DNA of 64,000 bases, taken from NCBI RefSeq assembly GCF_003951285.1, contig NZ_RXFQ01000007.1, positions 328,659 through 392,658 on the forward strand. Reading direction: 5' to 3'. The stretch comes from Variovorax beijingensis. Lineage in GTDB: Bacteria; Pseudomonadota; Gammaproteobacteria; Burkholderiales; Burkholderiaceae_C. Below the pieces are notes generated by a model. It did not search any database. It saw only the letters and a list, made by a program, of their open reading frames with translations, and had not been told where the DNA came from. The translations under genes and the position numbers were made by a program. This document shows, in pieces, positions 43,801-52,231 of this stretch. Within the stretch, counting starts at the first letter, position 1. Each line of letters begins with the position of its first letter.

Positions 43801-45126
43801 TCAACGCGCAGTGGTTTCGAGGAACTCGAAATCGGCAAGCAGCCGCTCGCTGCCCTTGTTGGCCGCGAGCGCTTCGCGCAGCCGCAGCAGGTAGGCCGAA
43901 GCGAGTTCGAACGGCGGCCGGTCGGCGGCGCCGCCGAACGGCGTGGGGGACGAGAGCACCGTGACCAGCACGGTGCCGAAGGGCGGGGCCACAAGCCAGC
44001 TCGCCGGGATGTCGCGGCCCAGCTCCAGCTTCTCGCCGGCGCGCAGCCGCACCGGCGCCTGGCCGGTGTTCAGGTGCATGACCGAACCGTCGGCGGTGTA
44101 GTAGTCCACCCACAGGTAGCTGTCGTGCCTGGGCGCGGCCACCTGCATGCGCACGTCGTCTCCTTCGCGCAGCCGGCCGTTGCGGGCCGTCACGGCCGTC
44201 ACGCCCAGTCCGTGGGCCTTCTCGCGGTTGCGCAGCTGGTAAGGCTTCAGGATGGCGAACACCTCGCAGTGGGGCCATACGCGCAGCTTGACATCGAACG
44301 TGGGCGCGCCGACGTCGAGCAGGCCGGCCACCTCGCGCTCCACCCGCTCGACGTCGGCTGGCAGCGAGACGAAGCCGCTCACATGCAGCTTGCCGCCCTT
44401 GTCGGCGGAAGCCGAGAGATCGGCACATGCATAGCTCTGAAGATGCTGCTCGATGCGCTGCGCCGGTTCCGGTGCCCCCGCGTACGGCCCCGCCAACCAC
44501 TGCCACCACAGGAGATAGAGCAGCGGCAGCAGCAGCGCGAGCGCGCCGACCGCGCGCAGCAGCGTGCGGTCGCGGCGCTGCAGGTCGTGCGGGCCCGGCG
44601 GATCCGCCACGCCATAGGGCTGCGGCGTGATGCGGTCCTGCACCAGGCTGCCGAGCGCCAGGGGCCTGAGCCGCAGCTGGCGGCCGTGCAGTTCCTTCAG
44701 CTTGCCGAGCTCGCCCCGGTCGTCGCTCTCGAAGTAGTACTGGCCCTTGAAGCCGTGCACCAGCGCATGCCAGTAGACCTCGCGCAGTTCATCGTCCTCG
44801 GCGCCCAGCGCCGAGAGGTGGTGGAAGAACTCGCTGTGCGCATTGTTCGAGTTGAACAGCTGCACCTGCAGCGGCGCCGCGCCCGCGGCCGCTCCAGGGT
44901 GGCGCGCCAGGATCTCGTCGATCCAGGCGACCATCGCAAAGACCGCCGATTCGACCTGCGCGGCAGGCTGGCCCGATGCGCTGGCGCGCGCCGCGTCGAG
45001 CAGCCGGCGCGCCTGTTGCTGCGCGGCATCGTGCGAGGGCGGCGCGGCGCGGCCGGCGGCAATCGATGCGTCGAGGGCGAGGCCGAAGGAGACGAATGCG
45101 GAAAAACAGTCGAGCAGCCGGACCAT
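43801..45126 (-). CDS. tssL: TssL/DotU-family protein with C-terminal DUF4384-like domain
   Basis: The 441-residue protein has a DotU cytosolic domain (~1-195: VFAMVAWIDEILA, FNSNNAHSEFFHHLSALG, VHGFKGQYYFESDD) and one membrane helix (~196-218, GALALLLPLLYLLWWQWL). A periplasmic ~80-residue middle domain leads to a DUF4384-like end (DDVRMQVAAPRHDSYLWVDYYTADGSV). The usual TssL has an OmpA-like or no extension. Another TssL probably lies left of the window beside tssM, so this may be a paralogue; that cannot be checked here. Confidence 0.8.
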   Translation of the reverse strand: MVRLLDCFSAFVSFGLALDASIAAGRAAPPSHDAAQQQARRLLDAARASASGQPAAQVESAVFAMVAWIDEILARHPGAAAGAAPLQVQLFNSNNAHSEFFHHLSALGAEDDELREVYWHALVHGFKGQYYFESDDRGELGKLKELHGRQLRLRPLALGSLVQDRITPQPYGVADPPGPHDLQRRDRTLLRAVGALALLLPLLYLLWWQWLAGPYAGAPEPAQRIEQHLQSYACADLSASADKGGKLHVSGFVSLPADVERVEREVAGLLDVGAPTFDVKLRVWPHCEVFAILKPYQLRNREKAHGLGVTAVTARNGRLREGDDVRMQVAAPRHDSYLWVDYYTADGSVMHLNTGQAPVRLRAGEKLELGRDIPASWLVAPPFGTVLVTVLSSPTPFGGAADRPPFELASAYLLRLREALAANKGSERLLADFEFLETTAR

Positions 45127-45301
45127 GGATGACCGCGCCCGCTCACCGCGCCTGCATTGCGGAGGATGCCTTGCACCGGCGTCTGCTGCGATGGCACATC
45201 CCCATGTCCCCGGTTCCTTCGAGTAAGGATTCCATCTTCCGAACGCGGGGCGGCGGGCGCCATATCGCTTGGGGACTATGCCGTTCGTCGGGCAAACCGG
45301 C

Positions 45302-45330
45302 TTGCTGTGCGGGGCAATCGCCGGTATCTT
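45302..45330 (+). promoter_or_regulatory. Possible sigma-70 promoter of the response-regulator gene
   Basis: TTGCTG (45302-45307) and TATCTT (45325-45330) are 17 bases apart, 48 bases before the ATG at 45379. They lie in the 252-base gap that separates the divergent tssL-like operon. The matches are moderate and no operator is evident. Confidence 0.28.
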
Positions 45331-45378
45331 CGGCATCCGCTGAGTTCAATGATGCACGCGGGGACACTGGGACATGCC

Positions 45379-46062
45379 ATGAAAATTCTGATCGCCGACG
45401 ACCACCGGCTCGTCATCGAGGCGGTCAAGGCCAAGTTGTCGGAGCTCGAGCCCGGCATCGAGTTCGTCCTGGCGATGAGCGTCGACGAATTGCTTGCCGG
45501 CGCCACCGACGAGCTCGACCTGGCCCTGATCGACCTCAACATGCCCGGCGCCGACGGCCAGGCGCACATCGACGAAATCCGCCGCCGCCATCCGGCCGTG
45601 CCGGTCATCGTGCTCTCGGGCTACGAAGACCCGGCCATCATGCGCAGCGCGCTGGAGCGCGGCGTGCTCGGCTTCATTCCCAAGGCCTACTCGCCCGAGG
45701 TCATGCTGTCGGCCGTGCGGCTGGTGCTGGCCGGCGGCGTGTACGTGCCGCCCATGATGCTCACGGCGCTGCCGCCCGGCATCGTGGCCGGCGTGGCGCC
45801 CACGCAGAACGGCGATGCCCGCTCCGCAGGCGCTTCGTCCCAGACGCTCGAGCACCTGCGCAGCGTGCTCACCGAGCGCCAGGTCGAGGTGCTGCAGCTG
45901 CTCTCGCAGGGCAAGCCCAACAAGCTCATCGGCCGCAGCCTGGGCATCAGCGAAGGCACGGTCAAGATCCACCTGGCGGCCATCTTCCGCGCGCTCAACG
46001 TGCGCAACCGCACCGAGGCGGTGGTGGCCGCGCAGGCGCTGACCGAGGCGCAGCAGGTCTGA
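45379..46062 (+). CDS. NarL/FixJ-type response regulator (REC-LuxR)
   Basis: The 227-residue protein has a receiver domain (ILIADDHRLVIEAVKAKL, phospho-acceptor Asp in LALIDLNMPGADG, VIVLSGYEDPAI, lysine in FIPKAYSPEVML). A LuxR HTH follows (LTERQVEVLQLLSQGKPNKLIGRSLGISEGTVKIHLAAIFRALNVRNRTEAV). No histidine kinase is encoded in the window, so it is an orphan here. Its divergent position next to the tssL-like operon makes it a candidate T6SS regulator. An ATG at 45352 would add nine residues. Confidence 0.88.
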   Translation: MKILIADDHRLVIEAVKAKLSELEPGIEFVLAMSVDELLAGATDELDLALIDLNMPGADGQAHIDEIRRRHPAVPVIVLSGYEDPAIMRSALERGVLGFIPKAYSPEVMLSAVRLVLAGGVYVPPMMLTALPPGIVAGVAPTQNGDARSAGASSQTLEHLRSVLTERQVEVLQLLSQGKPNKLIGRSLGISEGTVKIHLAAIFRALNVRNRTEAVVAAQALTEAQQV

Positions 46063-46095
46063 GCCGCGCACCCGGGCGATGCGCCAGGCCGCGGC

Positions 46096-47427
46096 CTAGG
46101 CTGCGGCGCGCAGCTGGGCACCGGCCGGTTCTTCCTCCCGCGCATCGGCTCGGCCTGCCGCCGCCGCGTTCTTTCTCTCCTCGATCGCCGCGGCAAGAAA
46201 CTCCGCGTCGCGCGCCACGCCCGAGAAGCGGCCCGATCCCCAGGTGTGCAGCCACGGCAGCCCCAGGAAGTAGAGCCCCGGCACGCCCGTCACGCCGCGC
46301 TGGTGCACCGGCGCGCCGCGGCCGTTGAACACCGGCGCATCCACCCATTCGAAGTCGGGCGAGAAACCGATGCACCAGAGCACGCTCGCAATGCCTGCCC
46401 CGGCAAGGTTCAGGCGCGTGCGCTCCTCGGGCGGCTCCCACACCGGCGTGTAGACCGAGGGCGGCGGCGCCTCGATGCCCCGGGAGGCAATGAACTTGTC
46501 GATCGAGGCGTTGATGCGGTTGTAGGTGGCGTCGGCGCTGTCCAGGTGTTCGCGCAGGTTGGGCTGGAACTCCAGCGTGCCGTCGCCGCCCAGGCCGGTG
46601 AGCAGTCCGTACAGCTCCATGCCTTCGAGCGCGAAGCGCCGCAGGTCGATGTCGCGGCCGCCGTCGCGTCCGGTCACGTAGTGGTTGGTGTTGTCGCGCA
46701 CGCCCTCGCGCAGCGGGTGCTCGGTCACGGGCATGTCGTAGTACTTCATGTCGGCGAGCCAGTCGACCACTTCACGGCCACGGTAGAAGCGCGCGCAGCG
46801 CGGCGCATCGCCGGTGGCAAGGTACACCTTGCGCCCGGCCAGGTGCAGGTCCTCGGCGATCTGCGAACCCGACTGGCCGCAGCCCACCACCAGCACCGCG
46901 CCTTCGGGCAGCTGCGCCGGATTGCGGTACTGCGCCGAGTGGTACTGCACCACGTGGGGCGGCAGCTTCTCGGCCAGGCGCGGCACGATCGGGCGGTGGT
47001 AGCCGCCGGAGGCCACCACCACCTGGTCGGCGGTGTAGCTGCCGGTGTCGGTCTGCACGTCGAAGCGTTCGCGCCCGCCTGCGCCCGGCACGCGCGTCAC
47101 GCGCTCGACCGTGACGCCCTCGATGGCCGGCGCCTTCACATGCGCGACGAAGCCGGCCAGCCATTCGTTGATCTGGTCCTTCACCATGAAGCCGTGCGGA
47201 TCGTCGCCGCTGTAGGCCCAGCCGGGCAGTTGGCACTGCCAGTTGGGCGTGACCAGGCAGAACGAATCCCAGCGCTGCGTGCGCCAGCTGTGCACGAGGC
47301 TGCGCTTCTCGATCACGAGGTGGTCGATGCCGCGCTGCTGCAGGCCGTGGCTCAGCGACAGGCCGGCCTGGCCGCCGCCGACGACGATGACGCTGTAGTG
47401 GCTGCGTCCGCCAAAAGGATAGGACAT
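46096..47427 (-). CDS. nitH: NitH: flavin-dependent oxidoreductase of the Nit1C cluster (MSMEG_0569 family)
   Basis: The 443-residue protein is a FAD/NAD(P)H flavoprotein monooxygenase-like enzyme. The first Rossmann motif is [20 protein letters not shown] (~14-33) and the second is [17 protein letters not shown] (~175). A late [19 protein letters not shown] motif is also present. The family always sits at the end of Nit1C clusters. The oxidised substrate is unknown. It ends 33 bases from the convergent response-regulator stop. The last ~25 residues are Ala/Glu-rich. Confidence 0.85.
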   Translation of the reverse strand: MSYPFGGRSHYSVIVVGGGQAGLSLSHGLQQRGIDHLVIEKRSLVHSWRTQRWDSFCLVTPNWQCQLPGWAYSGDDPHGFMVKDQINEWLAGFVAHVKAPAIEGVTVERVTRVPGAGGRERFDVQTDTGSYTADQVVVASGGYHRPIVPRLAEKLPPHVVQYHSAQYRNPAQLPEGAVLVVGCGQSGSQIAEDLHLAGRKVYLATGDAPRCARFYRGREVVDWLADMKYYDMPVTEHPLREGVRDNTNHYVTGRDGGRDIDLRRFALEGMELYGLLTGLGGDGTLEFQPNLREHLDSADATYNRINASIDKFIASRGIEAPPPSVYTPVWEPPEERTRLNLAGAGIASVLWCIGFSPDFEWVDAPVFNGRGAPVHQRGVTGVPGLYFLGLPWLHTWGSGRFSGVARDAEFLAAAIEERKNAAAAGRADAREEEPAGAQLRAAA

Positions 47428-47462
47428 GGGGTCTTCTTTCTTTCTCTCTGGATGCAGGGGCG

Positions 47463-47747
47463 TCAATCGAAGGCGACGACGGTGACTTGGGCATCGGCGG
47501 TGCCGGTGAAGCGGATGGCGATGCGCTCGATCTCGGCGAGCTGGTCCATGGCCTGCGAGCACGCGAAGCCGTACTTGGCGCGCACGCGTTCGGAGGCGAT
47601 GCCCAATGCCTCGCGCGAGCGCTGCAGGAAGTCTTCGAGTGCATAGCGCTCGCCGGGCGCGAAGAAATCCTGCACCACGGACGAGGGCGAATAGCAGCGC
47701 GTTTCGCTGGCGTCGGGCCAGCGCACCTGGAAGTGCATCACGGGCAT
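47463..47747 (-). CDS. nitG: NitG: small MSMEG_0570-family protein
   Basis: The 94-residue protein starts MPVMHFQVRWPDASETRCYSPS, the pattern of the short MSMEG_0570 nitrogen-starvation family. Central FFAPGERYALEDFLQRSREAL and C-terminal FTGTADAQVTVVAFD follow. Function is unknown; it is a constant Nit1C member. The ATG overlaps the nitF stop by ten bases; a second in-frame ATG forms a TGATG junction with that stop and could be the real start. Confidence 0.78.
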   Translation of the reverse strand: MPVMHFQVRWPDASETRCYSPSSVVQDFFAPGERYALEDFLQRSREALGIASERVRAKYGFACSQAMDQLAEIERIAIRFTGTADAQVTVVAFD

Positions 47748-48736
47748 GCGAGCGCCTCCTGTGGTGGCTGGATGAAGGCATCGCGGCCGAAGTCCCATAG
47801 CAGGGCCTCGTTGCCGCCTGCCTGCAGCCGCACCTGCCGCGCTGCATCGACCTCTCCGACCACCGCGCAGGCGATGTCGCGCGCGGCGAAGCGGCCGAGC
47901 ACCGGCGCGACCTGCGAAGGCGGCACGCTGAGCACGAATCCGTAGCTCGGAAAAGAAGAAAGCCAGCGCAGCAGCGGCACGCCGCCGGGCCTGGGCAGTG
48001 CATCGAGGTCGATGCGCGCGCCGACGCCGGAGCATTCGAGCAGCATCATCGCGGTGCCCACCGCGCCGGCCATGCTGATGTCCTTGGCGGCGCGGCAGAG
48101 GCCGTCTTCCGCGATGGAGGGCAGCAGTTCGAGGTCGGCGCGCAGCCGCGCGGCCGGCGCCGTGGTCGATGCGTTCCAGTAGGGAAAGGGCTCCTCGTAG
48201 GCGCCGCGCAGGTCGGCCGCCATCACCAGCAGGTCGCCGGGCTTGGCGTCGAAGCTCGTCAGCAGGCGCCGCGCATGGCCGAGGATCGCGACCGCCAGCT
48301 GCGGCCGTTCGCTGCGGTTGTTGCTGTGGCCGCCCACCACCGGCACGCCGTAGCGCACCGAGGCCTCGGCCATGCCGCGCAGCACCTCGTCGGCCGGGTT
48401 CATGCCGGTACTCCACAGTGCATCGACGACGGCCGTGGGGCGGCCGCCCATCGCATAGATGTCGCTCACGTTGACCATCACGCCGCAGTAGCCCGCAAAC
48501 CACGGCATGCGCACGATGAAGTCTTCCACCATGCCTTCGATCGCGAACAGCAGGTAGCCGCCATGGCCGTCGGGAATGGCGGCGCAGTCGTCGCCGATGG
48601 GCACGGCCTGCGCGAGCGCGGCATGGCCGCCGGGCAGCGACCGGCCGAGGGCCGACACCACGTCGCTGATGTCGCGCTTGTGGGCGAAGCCGCGCGTGGC
48701 GCGCAGGGCTTCGGCAATGTCGCGGACGCTCGTCAT
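47738..48736 (-). CDS. nitF: NitF: AIR-synthase-like (PurM-fold) protein, sll0787 family
   Basis: The 332-residue protein resembles PurM/HypE/ThiL ATP-using enzymes: VPIGDDCAAIPDG, VMVNVSDIYAMGGRPTAVVDAL, VPVVGGHSNNRSERPQLAVAILG and AAKDISMAGAVGTAMMLLE. It likely binds ATP and activates a nitrogen-containing substrate; the actual reaction is not established. ATGA overlap with nitE indicates coupling. Confidence 0.85.
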   Translation of the reverse strand: MTSVRDIAEALRATRGFAHKRDISDVVSALGRSLPGGHAALAQAVPIGDDCAAIPDGHGGYLLFAIEGMVEDFIVRMPWFAGYCGVMVNVSDIYAMGGRPTAVVDALWSTGMNPADEVLRGMAEASVRYGVPVVGGHSNNRSERPQLAVAILGHARRLLTSFDAKPGDLLVMAADLRGAYEEPFPYWNASTTAPAARLRADLELLPSIAEDGLCRAAKDISMAGAVGTAMMLLECSGVGARIDLDALPRPGGVPLLRWLSSFPSYGFVLSVPPSQVAPVLGRFAARDIACAVVGEVDAARQVRLQAGGNEALLWDFGRDAFIQPPQEALACP

Positions 48737-49293
48737 GACAGCACCTTCGCGCGCGTGACGAAGCCGCTCAGCGGGTCGTGGCAAGGCGGATAGAAGGCGA
48801 GGCCCGCCTGCATGCGCGCATGCGGACGGCCGTGGACGGCGCTCTCCTCGAGCAGCTGCCAGCCCAGCTTCTGGAACAGCGGCACGTTCTGCATCTGCAC
48901 CTGCGCGAAGAACTCATCGCAGCCTTGCGCGTTGGCGCGCGACACCGCGAGCCGTATCAGCGTGGCGCCCAGATGGCCCTGGCTGCGGAACGCGGGATGC
49001 ACGGCCAGCCGCGAGCCCCACCATTCGCCCGCTGCCTCGCCGCGGTGGATGCGCACGGTGCCCACCACCTGCTCGGGCATGCCGCCGTTGCACGACATGG
49101 CGACCAGCAGCTGCGCATGGCCGTCGATCGCGTCGCGGTCATCGCGCGCGAAGATGCCCTGCTCGATGCAGAACACCGCGCGGCGCAGCGCCATGGCCTC
49201 TTCGCGCTCCCACTGCTGCGCCGCTTCGCGCACCAGGTATTCGACCGGCGCGTAGTGCGGGTCGAGCCCGCTGAGGTCGTCGATGCACAGCAT
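48733..49293 (-). CDS. nitE: NitE: GNAT-family N-acetyltransferase (MSMEG_0567/sll0786 family)
   Basis: The 186-residue protein has a GNAT core: VVGTVRIHRGEAAGEWWGSRLAVHP, the acetyl-CoA loop RSQGHLGATLIRLAV and VPLFQKLGWQLLEE. CIEQGIF near residue 45 is conserved in the subfamily. The acceptor is unknown. It starts two bases before the nitD stop end and overlaps nitF by four bases, so the three products are probably made together. Confidence 0.83.
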   Translation of the reverse strand: MLCIDDLSGLDPHYAPVEYLVREAAQQWEREEAMALRRAVFCIEQGIFARDDRDAIDGHAQLLVAMSCNGGMPEQVVGTVRIHRGEAAGEWWGSRLAVHPAFRSQGHLGATLIRLAVSRANAQGCDEFFAQVQMQNVPLFQKLGWQLLEESAVHGRPHARMQAGLAFYPPCHDPLSGFVTRAKVLS

Positions 49294-49295
49294 GC

Positions 49296-50417
49296 TCAGC
49301 TTCCGCTTTCTTTTTCGTAGACCGACAGCGAGGAGCAGGCGCCGCACTTGCCGCAGCCGGCCTTGATGTCGGCCGAGCGCAGGCCGGCGGCCACCACGCG
49401 CTCGGCCAGCGGCGCCAGCAGCGACTTCATGAATTCCGGCGACGGCGCGGGATGGTCCTCGAGCGGCGTGCCGCTGATCGGCACGAAGGGCACGACGAAG
49501 GGGTACACGCCGCGCGCGAGCAACTGGTCGCAGGTGCCCAGGATGGCCTCGCGCGTGTCGCCGAGGCCGGCCAGGATGTAGGTGCTGACCTGGCCGCGCC
49601 CGAACACGCCCACCGCCGCCTCGAAGGCGCTCATGTAGCGCGAGACGGGGACGCTGGCCTTGCCCGGCATGATGCGTTCGCGCACCTCGGGCGTCACCAC
49701 TTCGAGGTGCATGCCCAGCGTGTCGATGCCCGCGGCCTTCATGCGGTGGAACCACTGGTCGTCGTCGGGCGGCTCGCACTGGCCCTGGATCGGGATGTCC
49801 ACCGCGGCCTTGATCGCGAAGGCGCTCTCGCAGAGGATGGCCGCGCCGCGGTCCGTGGCGTTGGGCGTGCCGGTGGTCATCACCATGTGCTTCACGCCGT
49901 CGAGCAGCACGGCCGCGCGCGCCACTTCGGCCAATTGTTCGGGCGTCTTGCGCGCGACGGTGCGGCCGGCCGCGAGCGACTGGCCGATTGCGCAGAACTT
50001 GCAGCTTTTCCTGCGGCTCTCGTAGCGGATGCAGCTTTGCAGCACCGTGGTGGCGAGCACGTCGCTGCCGTGCAGCGTGGCGATGTGCGAATAGGGCACG
50101 CCGTCGAAGGTCTGCATCGCATAGAAGCGCGGCTGCTTCGGAAAGCTGATGCTCGCGATGGGAATGCTGCCGCGCATCACGCGGCTCATGCCCGCCGCAT
50201 CGGGCGCCTCGGCCGTGAACGGCGAATGCCAGGCGCTCGAGGTGTGGACCGGCACCATGATCGTGTGGCCGTCCACCGTCACGGCCTTGTGGTCCGAAGG
50301 GCCTGCGCCGCCGCGCCGGCTCGCCACGCCGGCCGAAGGATCAACCAGCCGCAACCCGAAGGACTGGAGCTCGGTCATCAGCTGCCGGCTGTCCGGCGGG
50401 GTCATTGTGGTGGTCAT
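49296..50417 (-). CDS. nitD: NitD: radical SAM protein (MSMEG_0568 family)
   Basis: The 373-residue protein carries its putative [4Fe-4S] cysteines in [18 protein letters not shown], a Cx9CxxC spacing rather than CxxxCxx[17 protein letters not shown] and [25 protein letters not shown] match the family. The C-terminus has another Cys cluster, [10 protein letters not shown], possibly for a second Fe-S centre. The ATG lies 77 bases inside nitC, with GGAG nine bases upstream. The reaction is unknown; the Nit1C context suggests work on nitrile/cyanide-derived metabolites. Confidence 0.87.
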   Translation of the reverse strand: MTTTMTPPDSRQLMTELQSFGLRLVDPSAGVASRRGGAGPSDHKAVTVDGHTIMVPVHTSSAWHSPFTAEAPDAAGMSRVMRGSIPIASISFPKQPRFYAMQTFDGVPYSHIATLHGSDVLATTVLQSCIRYESRRKSCKFCAIGQSLAAGRTVARKTPEQLAEVARAAVLLDGVKHMVMTTGTPNATDRGAAILCESAFAIKAAVDIPIQGQCEPPDDDQWFHRMKAAGIDTLGMHLEVVTPEVRERIMPGKASVPVSRYMSAFEAAVGVFGRGQVSTYILAGLGDTREAILGTCDQLLARGVYPFVVPFVPISGTPLEDHPAPSPEFMKSLLAPLAERVVAAGLRSADIKAGCGKCGACSSLSVYEKESGS

Positions 50418-51387
50418 GGTCGGGGCTCCGTTGAACGAGGGGTTGCGTGAGATGCATCGGCACGGTGGTCTGCACCGGCCGGTCGTTGATGGCGAGCGAC
50501 AGCAGCTCGGGCCGCGCGTAGTGGCCGACCGAATCCATCATTCGCTTGCGCTTGGCGATCAGCGCCATGTCGAGGTCCGCGACCACCATGCCTTCGCCTT
50601 CGGTGAGCGGCGGCGCAAGGTGCTTGCCCTCGGGCGAGACGATGGCGGTGTGGCAGCCGCCGCGCAGCGCCTTCTGCAGGTTGGTATCAGGCGTCACGCT
50701 GCGGATCTGCTCGTCGCTGAGCCAGCCGGTGGCGTTGACCACGAAGCAGCCCGACTCGAGCGCGTGGTGGCGGATGGTCACTTCCATCTGCTCCGCGAAG
50801 ATCGGGCCCACCAGCGAGCCGGGGAACTGCGCGCAGTGAATCTCCTCGTGCTGCGCCATCAGGGCGTAGCGCGCGAGCGGGTTGTAGTGCTCCCAGCAGG
50901 CGAGCGCGCCGACGCGGCCGACGGCCGTGTCGACCACCTTGAGGCCGGCGCCGTCGCCCTGGCCCCAGACCATGCGCTCGTGGTACGTGGGCGTGATCTT
51001 GCGGCGCTTGAGCGCCAGCGTGCCGTCGGCATCGAACACCAGCTGCGTGTTGTAGAGGCTGCCGTGGTCGCGCTCGTTCACGCCAAGCACCACCACCATG
51101 CCGTGATGCCGCGCGCGCTCGGCCACGGCCTGGGTGACCGGACCCGGCACGACCACCGCGCGTTCCGCCAGCCGCAGATGCGGCGCGCCCTGCAGCACCG
51201 GCGGCAGCACGAAGCTGAAGTAGGGGTAGTAGGGCACGAAGGTCTCGGGAAAGACCGCCAGCTGCGCGCCCTTGGCGGCGGCCTCGTCGATGGCGCCGCA
51301 CACCCGCTCGAGCGTGCCGTCGGGCCGGTCGAAGTCGGGCGCGATCTGGATCGCCGCGGCACGCACGATGCGGGGTGGGGAAGCCAT
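50341..51387 (-). CDS. nitC: NitC: nitrilase of the Nit1C cluster (Nit6803-like)
   Basis: The 348-residue carbon-nitrogen hydrolase has the full triad: Glu48 in [13 protein letters not shown], Lys130 in [14 protein letters not shown] and Cys164 in [13 protein letters not shown]. It matches the cyanobacterial Nit6803 type. NitC nitrilases convert nitriles to acids plus ammonia, and the cluster is required for growth on cyanide in some Pseudomonas. The C-terminal ~40 residues overlap nitD and form a His/Asp-rich tail. The ATG at 51387 begins 15 bases after nitB. Confidence 0.92.
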   Translation of the reverse strand: MASPPRIVRAAAIQIAPDFDRPDGTLERVCGAIDEAAAKGAQLAVFPETFVPYYPYFSFVLPPVLQGAPHLRLAERAVVVPGPVTQAVAERARHHGMVVVLGVNERDHGSLYNTQLVFDADGTLALKRRKITPTYHERMVWGQGDGAGLKVVDTAVGRVGALACWEHYNPLARYALMAQHEEIHCAQFPGSLVGPIFAEQMEVTIRHHALESGCFVVNATGWLSDEQIRSVTPDTNLQKALRGGCHTAIVSPEGKHLAPPLTEGEGMVVADLDMALIAKRKRMMDSVGHYARPELLSLAINDRPVQTTVPMHLTQPLVQRSPDHDHHNDPAGQPAADDRAPVLRVAAG

Positions 51388-51402
51388 CGCTCGGGTCCTG
51401 CC

Positions 51403-51885
51403 TTACAGGGTCCAGGTGTCGAGAATCACGGCGCCGGCCTTCTTGTGCAGCAGCACGAGGTCCAGCACGTCGAGCGGATTGATCGGCGTGATGCCCTCGA
51501 TCAGCGCTCCCTCGCCGTGGCCGTACAGCGCCTGCAGCGCGAAGCGGCAGGCATACACCTTGCCGCCTTCTTCCATGAACTTGCTGATCTGCTTGTTGAA
51601 GTTCTGGTGGCCCGGAAAGGCCTCGTCGCCCAGCGTGGGAAAGCCGCGCTGCACGCCCAGCGTCACGCCGGGGCCGTACAACAGGACCGAGGTCTCGTAG
51701 CCCTTGCGCCTGAGGCGCGTGGCCTGCAGCAGGTTCACGAAGCCGATCGAGCCCTCGAAGGCCACGGTGTGGAAGGTGACGAGCGCCTTCTCGCCGGGCT
51801 CGGCCTTGACGTCTTCGAACACCTTCTCTTCGTAGTCGACGAGGAACTCGCCTTTCTCGTTGCGGGGGCGGGTGACTTTGGGCAT
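51403..51885 (-). CDS. nitB: NitB: MSMEG_0572/Sll0783-family nitrogen-starvation response protein
   Basis: The 160-residue protein has a DsrE-like pattern: [54 protein letters not shown] and a beta-strand end VILDTWTL. It is the constant first gene of Nit1C clusters, and its Synechocystis homologue Sll0783 is induced by nitrogen starvation. Its biochemical role is unknown. The GTACCCC-rich leader shows CGGAG eight bases before the ATG. Confidence 0.87.
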   Translation of the reverse strand: MPKVTRPRNEKGEFLVDYEEKVFEDVKAEPGEKALVTFHTVAFEGSIGFVNLLQATRLRRKGYETSVLLYGPGVTLGVQRGFPTLGDEAFPGHQNFNKQISKFMEEGGKVYACRFALQALYGHGEGALIEGITPINPLDVLDLVLLHKKAGAVILDTWTL

Positions 51886-51971
51886 GGGGTACTCCGGTTG
51901 AAAGGGGGATGAACGCAGGTCCTGCGCGCCTTTCTCTTCGCAGGCGATGTGCCAGCGCCCGGCGCGGCGCG

Positions 51972-52223
51972 TGCGATCAATGCGCGATCAATTCGCCCGG
52001 ATGCGGCCTGGGCGCCCGAAAACTTTTTTAGAACGCACGAAAAGTCATCTCCAGAGGCGGCCGGCACGGCCTCGCCTGCACCGGAAAGACGCATCCGCCA
52101 TGCGATCAATGCACCCGATCAACGGAGTTGATCGCACCTGATCGAGGCGTCCGGTAACTCTGGAGCGGGCGCGATTCCTGCGTGCCTGATCGGTTGCCCG
52201 ATGCAATCAATGGATGCAATCAA
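51972..52223. promoter_or_regulatory. nit/mocR divergent regulatory region with repeated GATCAA-type sites
   Basis: The 346-base gap between nitB and the regulator gene contains repeated TGCRATCAA-like 9-mers: TGCGATCAA at 51972-51980 and 52101-52109, CGCGATCAA at 51983-51991, CCGATCAA at 52115-52122, the inverse TTGATCGCA at 52128-52136, and TGCAATCAA at 52202-52210 and 52215-52223. The set forms an inverted repeat (52101-52136) and two close direct pairs. They are the best candidates for operators of the MocR regulator at 52232. An AT-rich stretch near 52019-52045 may hold the nit promoter. Confidence 0.6.
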
Positions 52224-52231
52224 CTCCGCCG

